From Bidens hawaiensis (lineage: Eukaryota > Streptophyta > Magnoliopsida > Asterales > Asteraceae), in the NCBI GenBank assembly GCA_021521415.1, contig JAIQDT010000061.1:4216001-4280000 (forward strand): a stretch of DNA of 64,000 bases, read 5' to 3'. Position 1 is the first letter of the stretch, and each line of letters starts with the position of its first letter. Below the pieces are notes generated by a model, which made no database searches, was not told where the DNA came from, and saw only the letters and a list, made by a program, of their open reading frames with translations. Below, piece by piece: positions 46,885 to 56,763 of the stretch. The translations under genes were made by a program, and so were the position numbers.

Positions 46885-47172
46885 GATAGGAACCAGACCC
46901 TTATAATATCTGAGATGATAGGGACCAGACCCTTATAATACCTGAGATGATAGGGACCAGACCCTTATAATATCTAAGATGATAGGGACCAGACCCTCAT
47001 AATATCTGAGATGATAGGGACCAAACCCTTATAAAATCTGAGATGATAGGGACCAAACCCTTATAATATCTGAGATGATAGGAACCAGACCCTTATAATA
47101 TCTGAGATGTTAGGGACCAGACCCTTATAATATATGAGATGTTAGGGACCGGACCCTTATAATATATGAGAT
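46885..47172. repeat. Nine tandem copies of a 32-bp unit
   Basis: Unit start GATAGGGACCAGACCCTTAT followed by AATATCTGAGAT. Copies differ at one to three positions; the last two share GTTAGGG and TATATGAGAT variants, showing local spread of variants. Confidence 0.95.
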
Positions 47173-47655
47173 GTTTAAGATAGAATAGCTTATGGTATAC
47201 TACAGGGTTTTATGAAAGAAAGTATGTAAGTACGTATGCATGTATATAAAGTATGGGTGAAAGAAGTAATAGCAAAGTAAGGTATGAATACGTATCTTCG
47301 GACGCGTATGAGTAAGGATAGGAATGTATTGTATGTTAAATTGATTAACTAGAACTCACTCAGCGTAGCTGACTTTTAGTATGCAAGCAGGCGGATAGGT
47401 TGAGGCAGCTGGCTTGTGGAGGGACACATGGCACGAGCTAAAGAGACTGGCATCTATGAAGAAGTGTCATGACTATTTTATGTTATGTTATGAAAAGACA
47501 ATTTGCAAGTTAAGACAAAAATGAATGTTTGTAATGCGATGTTTGAAGTTTTAAATTATTCCGGGAAAGTTTAAATTAACTCTGATTTTAGAACTGTGTT
47601 TATGAATAAATCCAACACCAAAGTAGGGTTACCGGGAATGGGGCCTTACATACTC

Positions 47656-48524
47656 TCTATGTCTTATTGAATTTCAGCTTCACTATCCCCCCTAGGATGA
47701 GAACCCACAAAATCTAAGATTAATTAGGTTTATTAAGAATATGCAATGGGAAACCTTTCAAGACTAGTTAGGCTTACCGACACATCCCAAGTTAAGTACG
47801 CCTTCTTTAATATTATCTCATATTATTAGTACTTTGAAAAACCGATTCCCGATGAATATCCTCATCTCCCATTTAAGTGCAAAAGGAAACAAAATCAAGG
47901 GACATTTTTCAAATTTTTTTTTAACTAAAATTTATAACTATGAAACTATGACTCAAATGTCCTATCCCCACACTTAAATTTTGCATTGTCCTCAATGAAA
48001 GGATAAGAACTAAAATTAAAAATAAATTCGGAATACAAAAAACTAAAAACCTAAAAATAAAAAAAAAATTAAAATAAAAATAAAAAAGAAAGATAGATAA
48101 TGGAAAAGACTTAGCTGGTAATATACGCATGAAGTTTGATGTCAAAGTCTTCTTCCATGAATGCCCCCCACGTCCGAACATACTCATCAAACGGTATCTC
48201 CTTTTCTCAAACACGAACGGAAGCGGCCATAACAACAAACAATATCTAAAAATATCTTATCAATTTGATAGATGTTAAGCACTTAAGTATTTTACCAGAC
48301 CATCCCCAAATATATAAAACATGAATAAATAGCAGCAAATAATAAAAGTATACAGTTTGGCTGCTCCATCCCCACACTTGAATTTTGCATTATACTTCAT
48401 GGGGGTCATTTTTCTAGCTCAAAACCTGCAAATCTTTAAAAACAAAAACAAAGAAGAACTACAAAAATCTACGTTAGTGACACGACAATTAAACAAACTC
48501 CGCGGAACCTCCCCACACTTGAAC
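47656..48524. other. Non-coding interior of the Athila-derived element, middle part
   Basis: Contains the motif CCCCACACTT(G/A)AA(T/C)TT at about 47967, 48369 and 48510, each a copy of the complement of the PPT. Two of them are followed by the same TTTGCATT phrase. No ORF. Confidence 0.7.
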
Positions 48525-48881
48525 TTAATCAGGAGGTTTCTCTTTGATCTGGACCCTATCCAACCCGTTCAATTCCACCCGGTACTTGTTAAACACTGAA
48601 ATTTTCTTGATGGATTTGAAAAATGCTTTAAAACTTCTTAACAGGTCAGACCACCAAAATTTAAACTTACCTGGCATGAACTGGATGTAGGACATGTATC
48701 GAGAAGACTGGTCGTTCTTGAACTTCAATGGCTTCCTCTTTCCTGTAGACCATCTTCTGACTTGTAAACAATTCCGGTTTGCAGATGTTCTTCTCTTCGC
48801 CTTCTCCCGTGGTTTTGATTTATAAGCGATATTTATTATAAGTGCCACGGGCCAGCTGTGATGCTCTTCTACTCCCACCAC
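48525..48881 (-). pseudogene. Athila-type interior ORF, 118 codons (unknown function)
   Basis: A basic ORF on the element's sense strand, containing QFMPGKFKFWWSDLLRSFKAF. From memory similar MPGKFKFWW segments occur downstream of gag in Athila-type elements of Asteraceae. It lies directly after the acidic gag-like ORF. Function unknown; it may be a remnant of a longer protein. Confidence 0.45.
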
Positions 48882-48940
48882 TTCTATATCTTCTAGTAGG
48901 AATTCAAAAAATGCTAAGTCACCCTCAGAATCAAACTCAC

Positions 48941-49720
48941 CTATCTCATCAACTCAGGCAACCCTTCTAACTCCAAATACAAAAACTCATCATCATCACA
49001 CAACTTATTCTCAACCTCTTCCTCAGCACCAAACGTCAAATCAAGTGAATCTCCTAAATCCACTTCATCCTCCATCTCTTCTTGAACACCAAACATCAAC
49101 TCAAGTGAATTTCCCAAATCCACTTCCTCCTCTATCTCTTCTTTCTTCACTAACGACCTTTGATAAGCAGCCCACTCTTCTTCATCTATTTCATCATCAG
49201 AGTCACTCCAGTAATTAGCAATAGTCCCCTGTGGAACTGGAGGTGGGACTTCATCGTCCATTTTCGTCTTCGTTACTTGCATGATCTCTTCATCTGACTC
49301 GTTCACATATTCCAATAACTTTAATCTCTTTTCTTCTTCCTTTTCTTCGTTCAATCTACTAGTAATGCTCTCTAATGTACGTTGGAGATCTGTAATAATG
49401 CTCTGCCGATTTTCCAAGATGATATCATGCTCGGCTAACTTCTGTTGGGAATCTGAAGCCAGATATTGAGCCATCATATTCTCTAAATTCTTCATACTAC
49501 TCTCGGACAAACCATTCTCAACAGGGTTGTTATCAGAATATCGACCATCAAATTGACCCTGATTTTGCTGAGGCTGTTGATACAAATCTATCTGCAAAAA
49601 AATTTGTTGCGGCTACACAGGAGGGTTAGTATAATAATGTGATAAACACCGCACATATTGAGGACATATAAGCGTAAAATGGGGTCCACCACAATTCTCA
49701 CACATATTTACTAGACTCAA
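48941..49720 (-). pseudogene. Athila-type gag C-terminal remnant
   Basis: On the - strand an Athila-style knuckle CENCGGPHFTLIC (49702-49664; spacing CX2CX3HX4C) is followed by a TAG at about 49614 and then an open 218-codon ORF (49597-48941). This has a Gln-rich start, a coiled coil (about residues 55-100: LAEHDIILENRQSIITDLQR) and a very acidic end with two repeats of EVDLG(N/D)SL(E/D)L. The N-terminal gag domain is missing. It may have supplied only a packaging-related segment. Confidence 0.65.
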
Positions 49721-49835
49721 AAGAAATAAAAGAAACGGATAATTTGACTCCTATGACTCAAAAACAAAACGAAATACAAATAGCACGTATATAGCAAGTA
49801 AGTCTAATCAAAGCTAATAACGCAATCGCCAAGAG

Positions 49836-49853
49836 TCCCCGGCAACGGCGCCA
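49836..49853 (-). promoter_or_regulatory. Primer-binding site of the Athila-derived element
   Basis: TGGCGCCGTTGCCGGGGA on the - strand, identical to that of the Athila-like element at 4714-4731. Confidence 0.9.
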
Positions 49854-49859
49854 AAAACT

Positions 49860-50153
49860 TGATATGCTAAAAGTAGTTATATAAAAACACGCTAATCTAG
49901 ACACTAAGTAATAAATTCTAGACTCTTAAACTTAACTAAACTACTAACCGGCAAGTGAACCGATCGACTCTAGTACAGCTAAGTGAGTCCGGATATTGAA
50001 CCCACAAGACTCTTTAAATAACGTTTACTAGCTAATTAGACTCAACTACAGACATGACTATTTATTTTATTATTAATTTAAGGGGTTTTACTAAAGAAAT
50101 AAGATTTAAACTAAAATTAAACAAATTAATAAAACTGAAAATAAATGAAAGTA
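49860..50153 (-). mobile_element. 5' LTR fragment of the Athila-derived element
   Basis: Matches 42203-42400 and, after the LINE copies of that LTR, 43122-43160. The rest is expected on the far side of the copia element, right of the window. Confidence 0.8.
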
Positions 50154-50180
50154 GATGATATCAACTGATCTTAACGTTGG
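50154..50180. repeat. 26-bp copy of an LTR segment at the element edge
   Basis: ATGATATCAACTGATCTTAA plus CGTTGG occurs here and again inside the LTR (about 50207-50232; also 63657-63682). The copy replaces the expected TG end of the LTR. Confidence 0.85.
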
Positions 50181-50466
50181 TAAGTTCTGTGGAGGATCTT
50201 TCAATATGATATCAACTGATCTTAACGTTGGTGCGAAAATCCAACACAAGATGATACAAGAGTAATTATAAAGAACACAAAGGATTGCTTCAAAACACAC
50301 GTTATGATTAACGTCGGGTGCTTAAGCACAATGCTTACAATACTCGTCTAATGTATCCATGATACTAGACGGCCAAAATCACATATACGTCCACCACCTA
50401 AACCCTATACAAGATATCTATAAATAGGGTAGCCAACATACCAGCCCAACAAAAGCCCAAAGCCCA

Positions 50467-50488
50467 CCGAGAACCATAAGGTTCTCGG
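50467..50488. repeat. Perfect hairpin CCGAGAACC-ATAA-GGTTCTCGG
   Basis: Nine-base arms, four-base loop, conserved in the other LTR at 63917-63938. CCGAGAAC recurs elsewhere in this element. Confidence 0.92.
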
Positions 50489-50515
50489 CTTAAATAACAC
50501 ACCTAAGCTATGTCC

Positions 50516-50520
50516 AAAAA
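50516..50520. repeat. Target-site duplication aaaaa, left copy
   Basis: Matches 54292-54296. The empty site is visible in the sister LTR, which reads GTCCAAAAATACAAGC at 63962-63977. Confidence 0.9.
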
Positions 50521-51039
50521 TGTCACACCCCGTTGAGCGGTCTGCGGAAGCGTAAAATGAGAATGCAACAGATACAACTGGTATCAAATACATTGTTCAT
50601 AAAGAAAACATTACTAACTAATTTACAATATATTACATCATTCTAACATCTTTTACAAACAAAGTGATTCAATCAAACTAGTCCGTTAACTACTTCACTG
50701 CATACTCGAATGTTCATAGCATCGATCACAATCCCAACACGAAACACATAAGCAATCCATTCCACCTTTCTTATTACCAGAAAAGCATGTTTAGAAAACG
50801 GTCAACTACGAATAGTTGGTGAGTTTCATAAGTTTAACGAAATCAGTTCTGCGTACCACACAGTCATAGTTTGTATGTACGCGCGTATGTAAAAATGTGT
50901 ATTTACGTTTGTATAAATATGTACAGCCGTATCCTTGTGTGTGCATATGCACACATGTAAGTTTATAATATGAATTCGAAATTTCGGTAAAATCGTGATT
51001 GTTTGTTCGTAATACGTGTTTCCAATTTCCGTGTTTAAC

Positions 51040-51183
51040 CAACCACTGTGGACCCCCTTCCTCCTACAACGGTTCCACATAAACTCAACCACTGTGGCCC
51101 CCCTTCCGCCCACAACGGTTCCGCGTTAACATCAACCACTGTGGTCCCCCTTCCGCCCACAATGATTCTACGTAAACTCAAAC
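51040..51183. repeat. Three tandem units of about 47 bp
   Basis: Unit core CACTGTGGNCCCCCTTCCGC followed by CCACAACGGTTC. Diverged single copies recur at 51300-51331 and 51580-51609. Confidence 0.88.
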
Positions 51184-51379
51184 ATTATATAGTGTACACC
51201 CAAATAATTAGTATATTCTACACATAGTATTTCCTAAGCCTAATCACATAGCATGTATATGGACACATATACACATATAGTATTTATCACGTATCACCAA
51301 ACACTGTGGCTCCCCATCCGCCCACAATACACATAATCACATTATTTTCTTAACATTCATGTTATAATCAAGTTAGTTC

Positions 51380-51573
51380 GTTTAATAAGTTGCAGCAGAA
51401 CTTGGCTTATAGGTCATACTCAACTTAACTTTATAAGTTACAGCAGAACTTGGCTCATAGGCCATACTCAACTTTAGTTTATAAGTTGCAGCAGAACTTG
51501 GCTCATAGGCTATACTCAACTTTAGTTTATAAGTTGCAGCAGAACTTGGCTCATAGGCCATACTCAACTTTAG
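51380..51573. repeat. Four tandem copies of a 48-bp unit
   Basis: Unit TTTATAAGTTGCAGCAGAAC then TTGGCTCATAGGCCATACTC and AACTTTAG; starts at about 51382, 51430, 51478 and 51526. Confidence 0.92.
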
Positions 51574-51607
51574 TTTGTTACTATTGTGGCTCCCCTTCAG
51601 CCCACAA

Positions 51608-51748
51608 TAGCCCCATGGTCATCACAGACAACGTTATTCCCCATGGCCGTTACAGACTACGTTATTCACCCATGGCCATTACAGACCACGTTATTCACCC
51701 ATGGCCATTATAGACCACTTTATTCACTCATGGCCATTACAGACCACA
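51608..51748. repeat. Five tandem copies of a 30-bp unit
   Basis: Unit CATGGCCATTACAGACCACG followed by TTATTCACCC; the first copy is the most diverged. Confidence 0.92.
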
Positions 51749-54328
51749 TTATGTTTAACAGTACACAGCGTATTTGTATAAATGTGTTGTCACGCGTAAT
51801 TTCATTATGTTTTGGTATTCGTGCCATATCCATTTAATTTGTTATTCAACACCACTATTCACCATTCATTTGCACGTAATCAATCGTTATGTTTGTAAGG
51901 ACTTTTTGTGTGTAAACGCTTAGGTAATTTATTTCCTGAACCATTTCTAGATAGATAACGTATGTAACTAGGATTTTCACCCCAAAAATTTCGTAAACAA
52001 TTTGAAAAGAGGGGTCATGAAACTCACGGTTTTGTAGGCACACAGTGTGAGGTCAGCTCGGGGTTCGTTTCCCTTGCTATCACTTAGTCCCTATAATTAA
52101 TATAATAATAATATTAATATTTTAATATTTTTTTAATCCTCATACTAGACTGGGCTGTATAGCTAATCTGGGTATAGCTGTTACACCTAGAAAGTGTCAG
52201 TAGGCTTAGATTGTGATGTTGTTCAATGTCTAATTGTTTAGAATCGAACTTGGCTCAGTTTTCTCGTTTCACCACCTGGGCCAAGTTGCTTGTTTATGCA
52301 TTTGGAAAACAGTTATGGGGATGTAAGCTTGGGTAAATGTGTTGGTTGATCAAATGATTAAGTTATAAAGAAATATCATACATTGGGGTCCCGGATTAGC
52401 TACGGGGCCCGTTTCCGTTTATTCAGTTTGATTTAAGAAGAAACGCGCACAATCTATCCAGATTGTCCAGCCTTTTCATAAAAGTTCGTTTTTACTTAGT
52501 TAATCCAAAAATATAACTTTTGATCACTCTTGGTATTCTGATATTCCCGCAGGTTCGTTAATCATGAACTTGCCGGTTTTTGTCAGAATTGAATTTACTT
52601 AATCTTCAAATTAGCATAATTAATTAACTGTTAATCATTAAATTATGAAAATTTAGTCACTTATAAAATAAAATATGTATATTTTAATAAAGATATTTCT
52701 GGAATTATTTACTGATTTATTAATTTATAAAAATTCATTTTATTAGCTATATTTCCCCTGAAAATCGTCCGTTTATCCCAAACAATTTCCAAAAATTCCA
52801 CAAAAATTCCTGGATGTTCAAATTATATCCAAAAATCATCTTTATCAATTCTAGAATGTAAAAAGCTTGTTTAGTATTCTTTTCGGACCAAATTCGGTTA
52901 TAAAATTTCATACAAATGCATATGCACAAAACACTTTTAGACTTTTCCAATTGATCACAAATTTTATATGTGATCAAAATATACCAAACCTGAGTTCCCC
53001 ACAAAATTTAATCATTTTTCAAGTATTTTAACTATTTTTCCCAATTAAACGATCCAATTCGGTAATAAATTCGCCAAATATTCTCGGACACTCGAAAATT
53101 TACCAAATTTGAACAGGGACTCAATGATATGGTCCCTGATGTCCCTGCAAAATTTTCTGACCTAAAAATATGCACATCACAAACTTATTCTAAACAACCC
53201 GTAAACGAATGTTTCGGCATTACCTTTGTGGTTTTCGCCCGTTTTCGCTCTCTTAATCCAATTTCTGGGTTCTCGTGCTTCTATATAAGCAAATTAAAGT
53301 TCTTATATCACAAACCAAGCATGTATCATCAAGAGACCAGCCATGAAAGTTAGGGTTTCGGTTAGGGCTCTAAACCGAACTTTTAAACCGTAAAAACGTC
53401 GTTTAAACCCTCTAATCCGCGTTTATGGCCAATAAAAATATCAATTCAGATTCCTAACCATGTGTAAGATCAAAATATGTTTTTGGACCATTTTTAGGGT
53501 TTTTGCGTGGTTAGAAGTAATTTTTGGTAATCAAAGATTCATGTTTATGTAAAATCCATGTTTAAACAAGTTAAAATTGATCAAAATCATGTAGTATACC
53601 TTGTGTTTTGGATGGTGTTGTTGAAGAACAACAAGAGCAGGTTCCAAGATCTGGATTTTTTTGGAAAATATCTAACTTGGAATGCTTAAGTATAAAGAAA
53701 GGTCTAAGGTGGTGATTTTTCCACTTTGGCGAGCTAGGATCTTTTTGAGCCCCTTTGGGCCCAATTTTGGCCCATTAGTCTCGTTTTGCGTGCCCGAACA
53801 TAAAATCTAGAGTCCAAGTTTATTTCGAGTTTGGTTCTTGGTGTGAAAAATCTACCGGGTACGACAAACAGTGCGAAAACGAGTGTTTTTCGGCCATTTT
53901 TGTGTAAATTTAGAAAAACATACTATTTGTTTGTAAAAATCGAAAATATTTTCATGGATCGCTTAAAACATCCTTAAAAATTGTTTGGTAGATCTTTTTC
54001 GGCTTAACGAATGATACAATGCTTGTTTCGGAACTACCTTTCGCGTTTAAATCCATAGCGGGTAGTTAAACAAGCATGTTTTCGTTTAACAAGTTTACTA
54101 TCTAACTAAGGCCTTAATATCAATATGTTGGCTTATAATAGATATATATCACTTATAGATGGCCCTTCAGGACACCTGGGTCTTAACCATACTCGTTCGG
54201 TTAATCGTTTGCTTCGCTACGCAATAAGCGGTTAATCGTTTATTCGATAAACGATTACTAAGATATATCCGGTTTTGTCACAAATGTCACAAAAAATACA
54301 AGCATAAACAACAAAATGTAGCCCAACA

Positions 54329-54341
54329 TTCTCCCCCTTGG
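54329..54341 (-). promoter_or_regulatory. Polypurine tract of the copia element
   Basis: On the - strand CCAAGGGGGAGAA, directly followed by the LTR start TGTTGGGCTA. Confidence 0.88.
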
Positions 54342-55878
54342 TTTACTGCTTGATCAAAACTGCTTCTGCTGTAGATGATCAGTGTACATCTATATCTTCA
54401 TTTAGGCCTTTCTGTGTATATACTGTGGCTTCTAAATAAACACTTGGAGGTTCAGTGTCTTATTTAGGGCCTTTATTTAAAACCTGGCTAGTAATCCAGC
54501 ACAGGTCATGCTACTATCCATATATGATAGATAAACATGATGTTCATCATCACAAATAGCAGCAAATATTAGACTTGATTGACTCAGAAAAGTCAAACAC
54601 GATGTATCTTTGATAGAACCAACAAATCCTCGATCATGGTTTGACCGAGAATTCTTCACAACATCTTTGAGCCAAAGATCTCTTCTATTGATCAGAAGAA
54701 TCTGATCAGTCCACAACGAAAACTTGAGAACACTATTCATTGCCATCTCCATATTACCAATCCCATTGAAGACCAAACCTGTAACTGTAACATAACAACT
54801 AACACAACTTTCAGTAACTTCATGAAGAGAAAAATGAACCAGCTTACCGAACTCATGAACCGATTGTATCCAATATTCCAATCACAATAAATCATTCATC
54901 CTTACTAATTATATAAGTACTCAAGTGAGATGTACTGTACCTTGCAATGATGTCGCTCAAAAAAAATTTGAGGGAACAAGAAAAGACTTGATGGCGGTGA
55001 ATAGATGAGAGAGAACTTGATAGATATGATGTGGGAAGATTTTAGAAGTTATTAGAAGACACACAAATCAGGAGTAATAAATCAATGGTAATTAGTGCCT
55101 TTTAAACTCCCAAGACGCCTTCATTTGAGCAGTAAACATACATGAGCCGAGAACAGATAAACCGAGAACTTGTGTATAACCGAGAACATGTATAACCGAG
55201 AACAGTTATTTTTAGACACAAAATATATCTCAGTGCAATTTTTTAAAAAAATAACCCAATTCATATGATAACGATTTCTTAAGACATTTGTTTCGACACG
55301 AGTAAACATGAGGTTAAAAACAAAATTAAAAATAGGAAGATTAAAATAAAACTTAAACTAAAACAAAATTTACCTATCCAGTCTTTAGAAAATCAACATA
55401 TATTGGGATCAAATTTCAGCTATTTAAAAACGAACCACCTTTTTATGAAAAGATCCGAACATGAAATCATATTGATTAAGGTACTTTCACAATGATTCAT
55501 TTTCAGCATCATTATGACATAGTGAAAAGGTTGAAAGCAGGTAAATGTTTCATGATTTTCATTGCGTCAGTGATATGATTATATTCGATTAGGCATAAAG
55601 CTTACATGGACATCACTTATGGACCTCTGATGCCCCTTATCTATTCTCAAGGCGTATTTGGCTTTCCTCAGATCACCCCAATTTGACTCCAACCCCCTAG
55701 TACTTGATCAAAATACTTTTCTCTATACAAAGTAATTTTAAGCTTTAAGGTTGAACGTTGGACTTACATGCCATCCGGACTTACAAGCCTTACATTCAGG
55801 ATGTTTAGGACTTATTTGAATGACCCGCCCCTGTAGTTCCCTGGTACCCCTTTAAGTTTTTAGAAAACAATTTTATGA

Positions 55879-55929
<51 letters not shown>

Positions 55930-56763
55930 CACAAATGAAATATAATCCTTTTGGCGATCAAGACACTAACGGGCTCGTGTATGACTGGGTAATTGCTTTT
56001 TTGCCTATCATTCGGAGAGATATATCTAGGGACATACAAATATCTTCAAAATGACTCTCCACACTAAGTTTAGCAGATTTAGTTTATATCACTTCAAACT
56101 TTTAATTATCATGGAAAGCTACCATACACATCAATGACTGTTCAAAAGCCTTTTAGCCTAATAACTTCACACGTTAGGCACACAAAATCAATTTATCTAT
56201 CATTTCTCAAAAGTTGGATAAATATTCATTTGAAAATATTTTGAGCTTCTAAAAAGCTTTTAGATGAATATTAATATCACTTCCCAGATGATATCCCGAA
56301 GACGATTTAAACTCAATCACCCCAGCTGCCTTCAGTTTTCAGGTGAATGGCTATCCTATGTATCTACATGTAGACGATAGGACCAAACACATAATAAAAT
56401 GTGTCCTTCAAACTTCAGGCGGCCAACATAACTTTCAGTGAGGGAATTTAAAGGGATAGTTAAATTAAAACCAAATTTTTTTGAATGTTTAGTCGTCCCG
56501 GTCACTTTCAGTCCTAAGGTTAATGGCTATCCCTAAAGTCAAACATTGATAATGGGACCAAACATATGAAATATGTCGTTGAACTTGAGTGGCCGGCAAG
56601 ATTTTAAGCAAAGGAACAAAATTTTTATTTTTTATATTTTTTATTTTTAAATAGACACTGACACACACACTCTTTTTGTATTTTTCTTTTTCTCCCCCTA
56701 AATTTGTACAGAAATTATGACACACAAAAAAATTTATGTACACAATTTACACCTAAAAAATAC
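54342..56763 (-). other. Copia 3' non-coding region (2.4 kb)
   Basis: Unusually long for a copia element. It contains one open stretch of 134 codons (54881-54477) without family resemblance, four copies of CCGAGAAC at 55146-55203, and an (AT)n run at 55885-55926. The phrase ATGGCTATCC followed by GGGACCAAACA/GGACCAAACA occurs twice (about 56347 and 56522), a diverged repeat of roughly 180 bp. An extra gene is not supported. Confidence 0.6.
55885..55926. repeat. (AT)n microsatellite
   Basis: About 20 AT units in the copia 3' non-coding region. Confidence 0.95.

Larger units (their letters stand above)
45561..47650. mobile_element. Solo Tekay-like gypsy LTR (2,090 bp)
   Basis: Begins TGTAACATCC and ends GGGGCCTTACA, flanked by tactc on both sides. 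It shares the ending and the ACTCACTCAG...GCTGAC block with the solo LTR at 37895-40070. It contains a GC-rich palindromic stretch (46497-46553, GGGGCTGCCGCCCCTAG), a GCGAAGCG-type repeat block and a 9-copy 32-bp tandem array. ORFs within these arrays are artefacts of repetition. Confidence 0.93.
42203..50179 (-). mobile_element. Non-autonomous Athila-derived element (5' LTR broken by copia)
   Basis: On the - strand: 5' LTR (from beyond the window to 49860, only 49860 to about 50153 visible here), PBS (49853-49836), gag-like ORFs (about 49720-48525), non-coding DNA, PPT (44738-44719), 3' LTR (44718-42203). No protease, RT or integrase is present; without the solo LTR insert the interior is about 3 kb. 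It is inserted in the LINE. It must have depended on enzymes of an autonomous Athila element. Confidence 0.8.
50521..54291. mobile_element. Solo gypsy-type LTR (3,771 bp)
   Basis: Begins TGTCACACCCC and ends AAATGTCACA. The sister copia LTR at 63629-64000 shows the site without insert and with a single aaaaa, proving both boundaries. Its right part is homologous to 1-2161. It holds three tandem-repeat blocks between 51040 and 51745. No credible ORF despite several open stretches. It is one of the longest solo LTRs here. Confidence 0.95.
50180..54328 (-). mobile_element. 3' LTR of the copia element, interrupted
   Basis: LTR parts 50180-50520 and 54292-54328 match the intact LTR at 63629-64000, with about 5% differences. 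The solo LTR at 50521-54291 lies between them. The LTR contains a 9-bp-arm hairpin (50467-50488) and TATAAATA on the + strand (50419-50426), antisense to the element. Confidence 0.92.

Noticed and set aside
46885..47172. Regular array resembling a CRISPR
   Set aside because: The 32-bp units are contiguous with no unique spacers, and they lie in a plant LTR; it is a minisatellite.
54477..54881. 134-codon ORF after the copia pol as an env-like gene
   Set aside because: On the right strand, but short, without recognisable domain, signal peptide or membrane segment.
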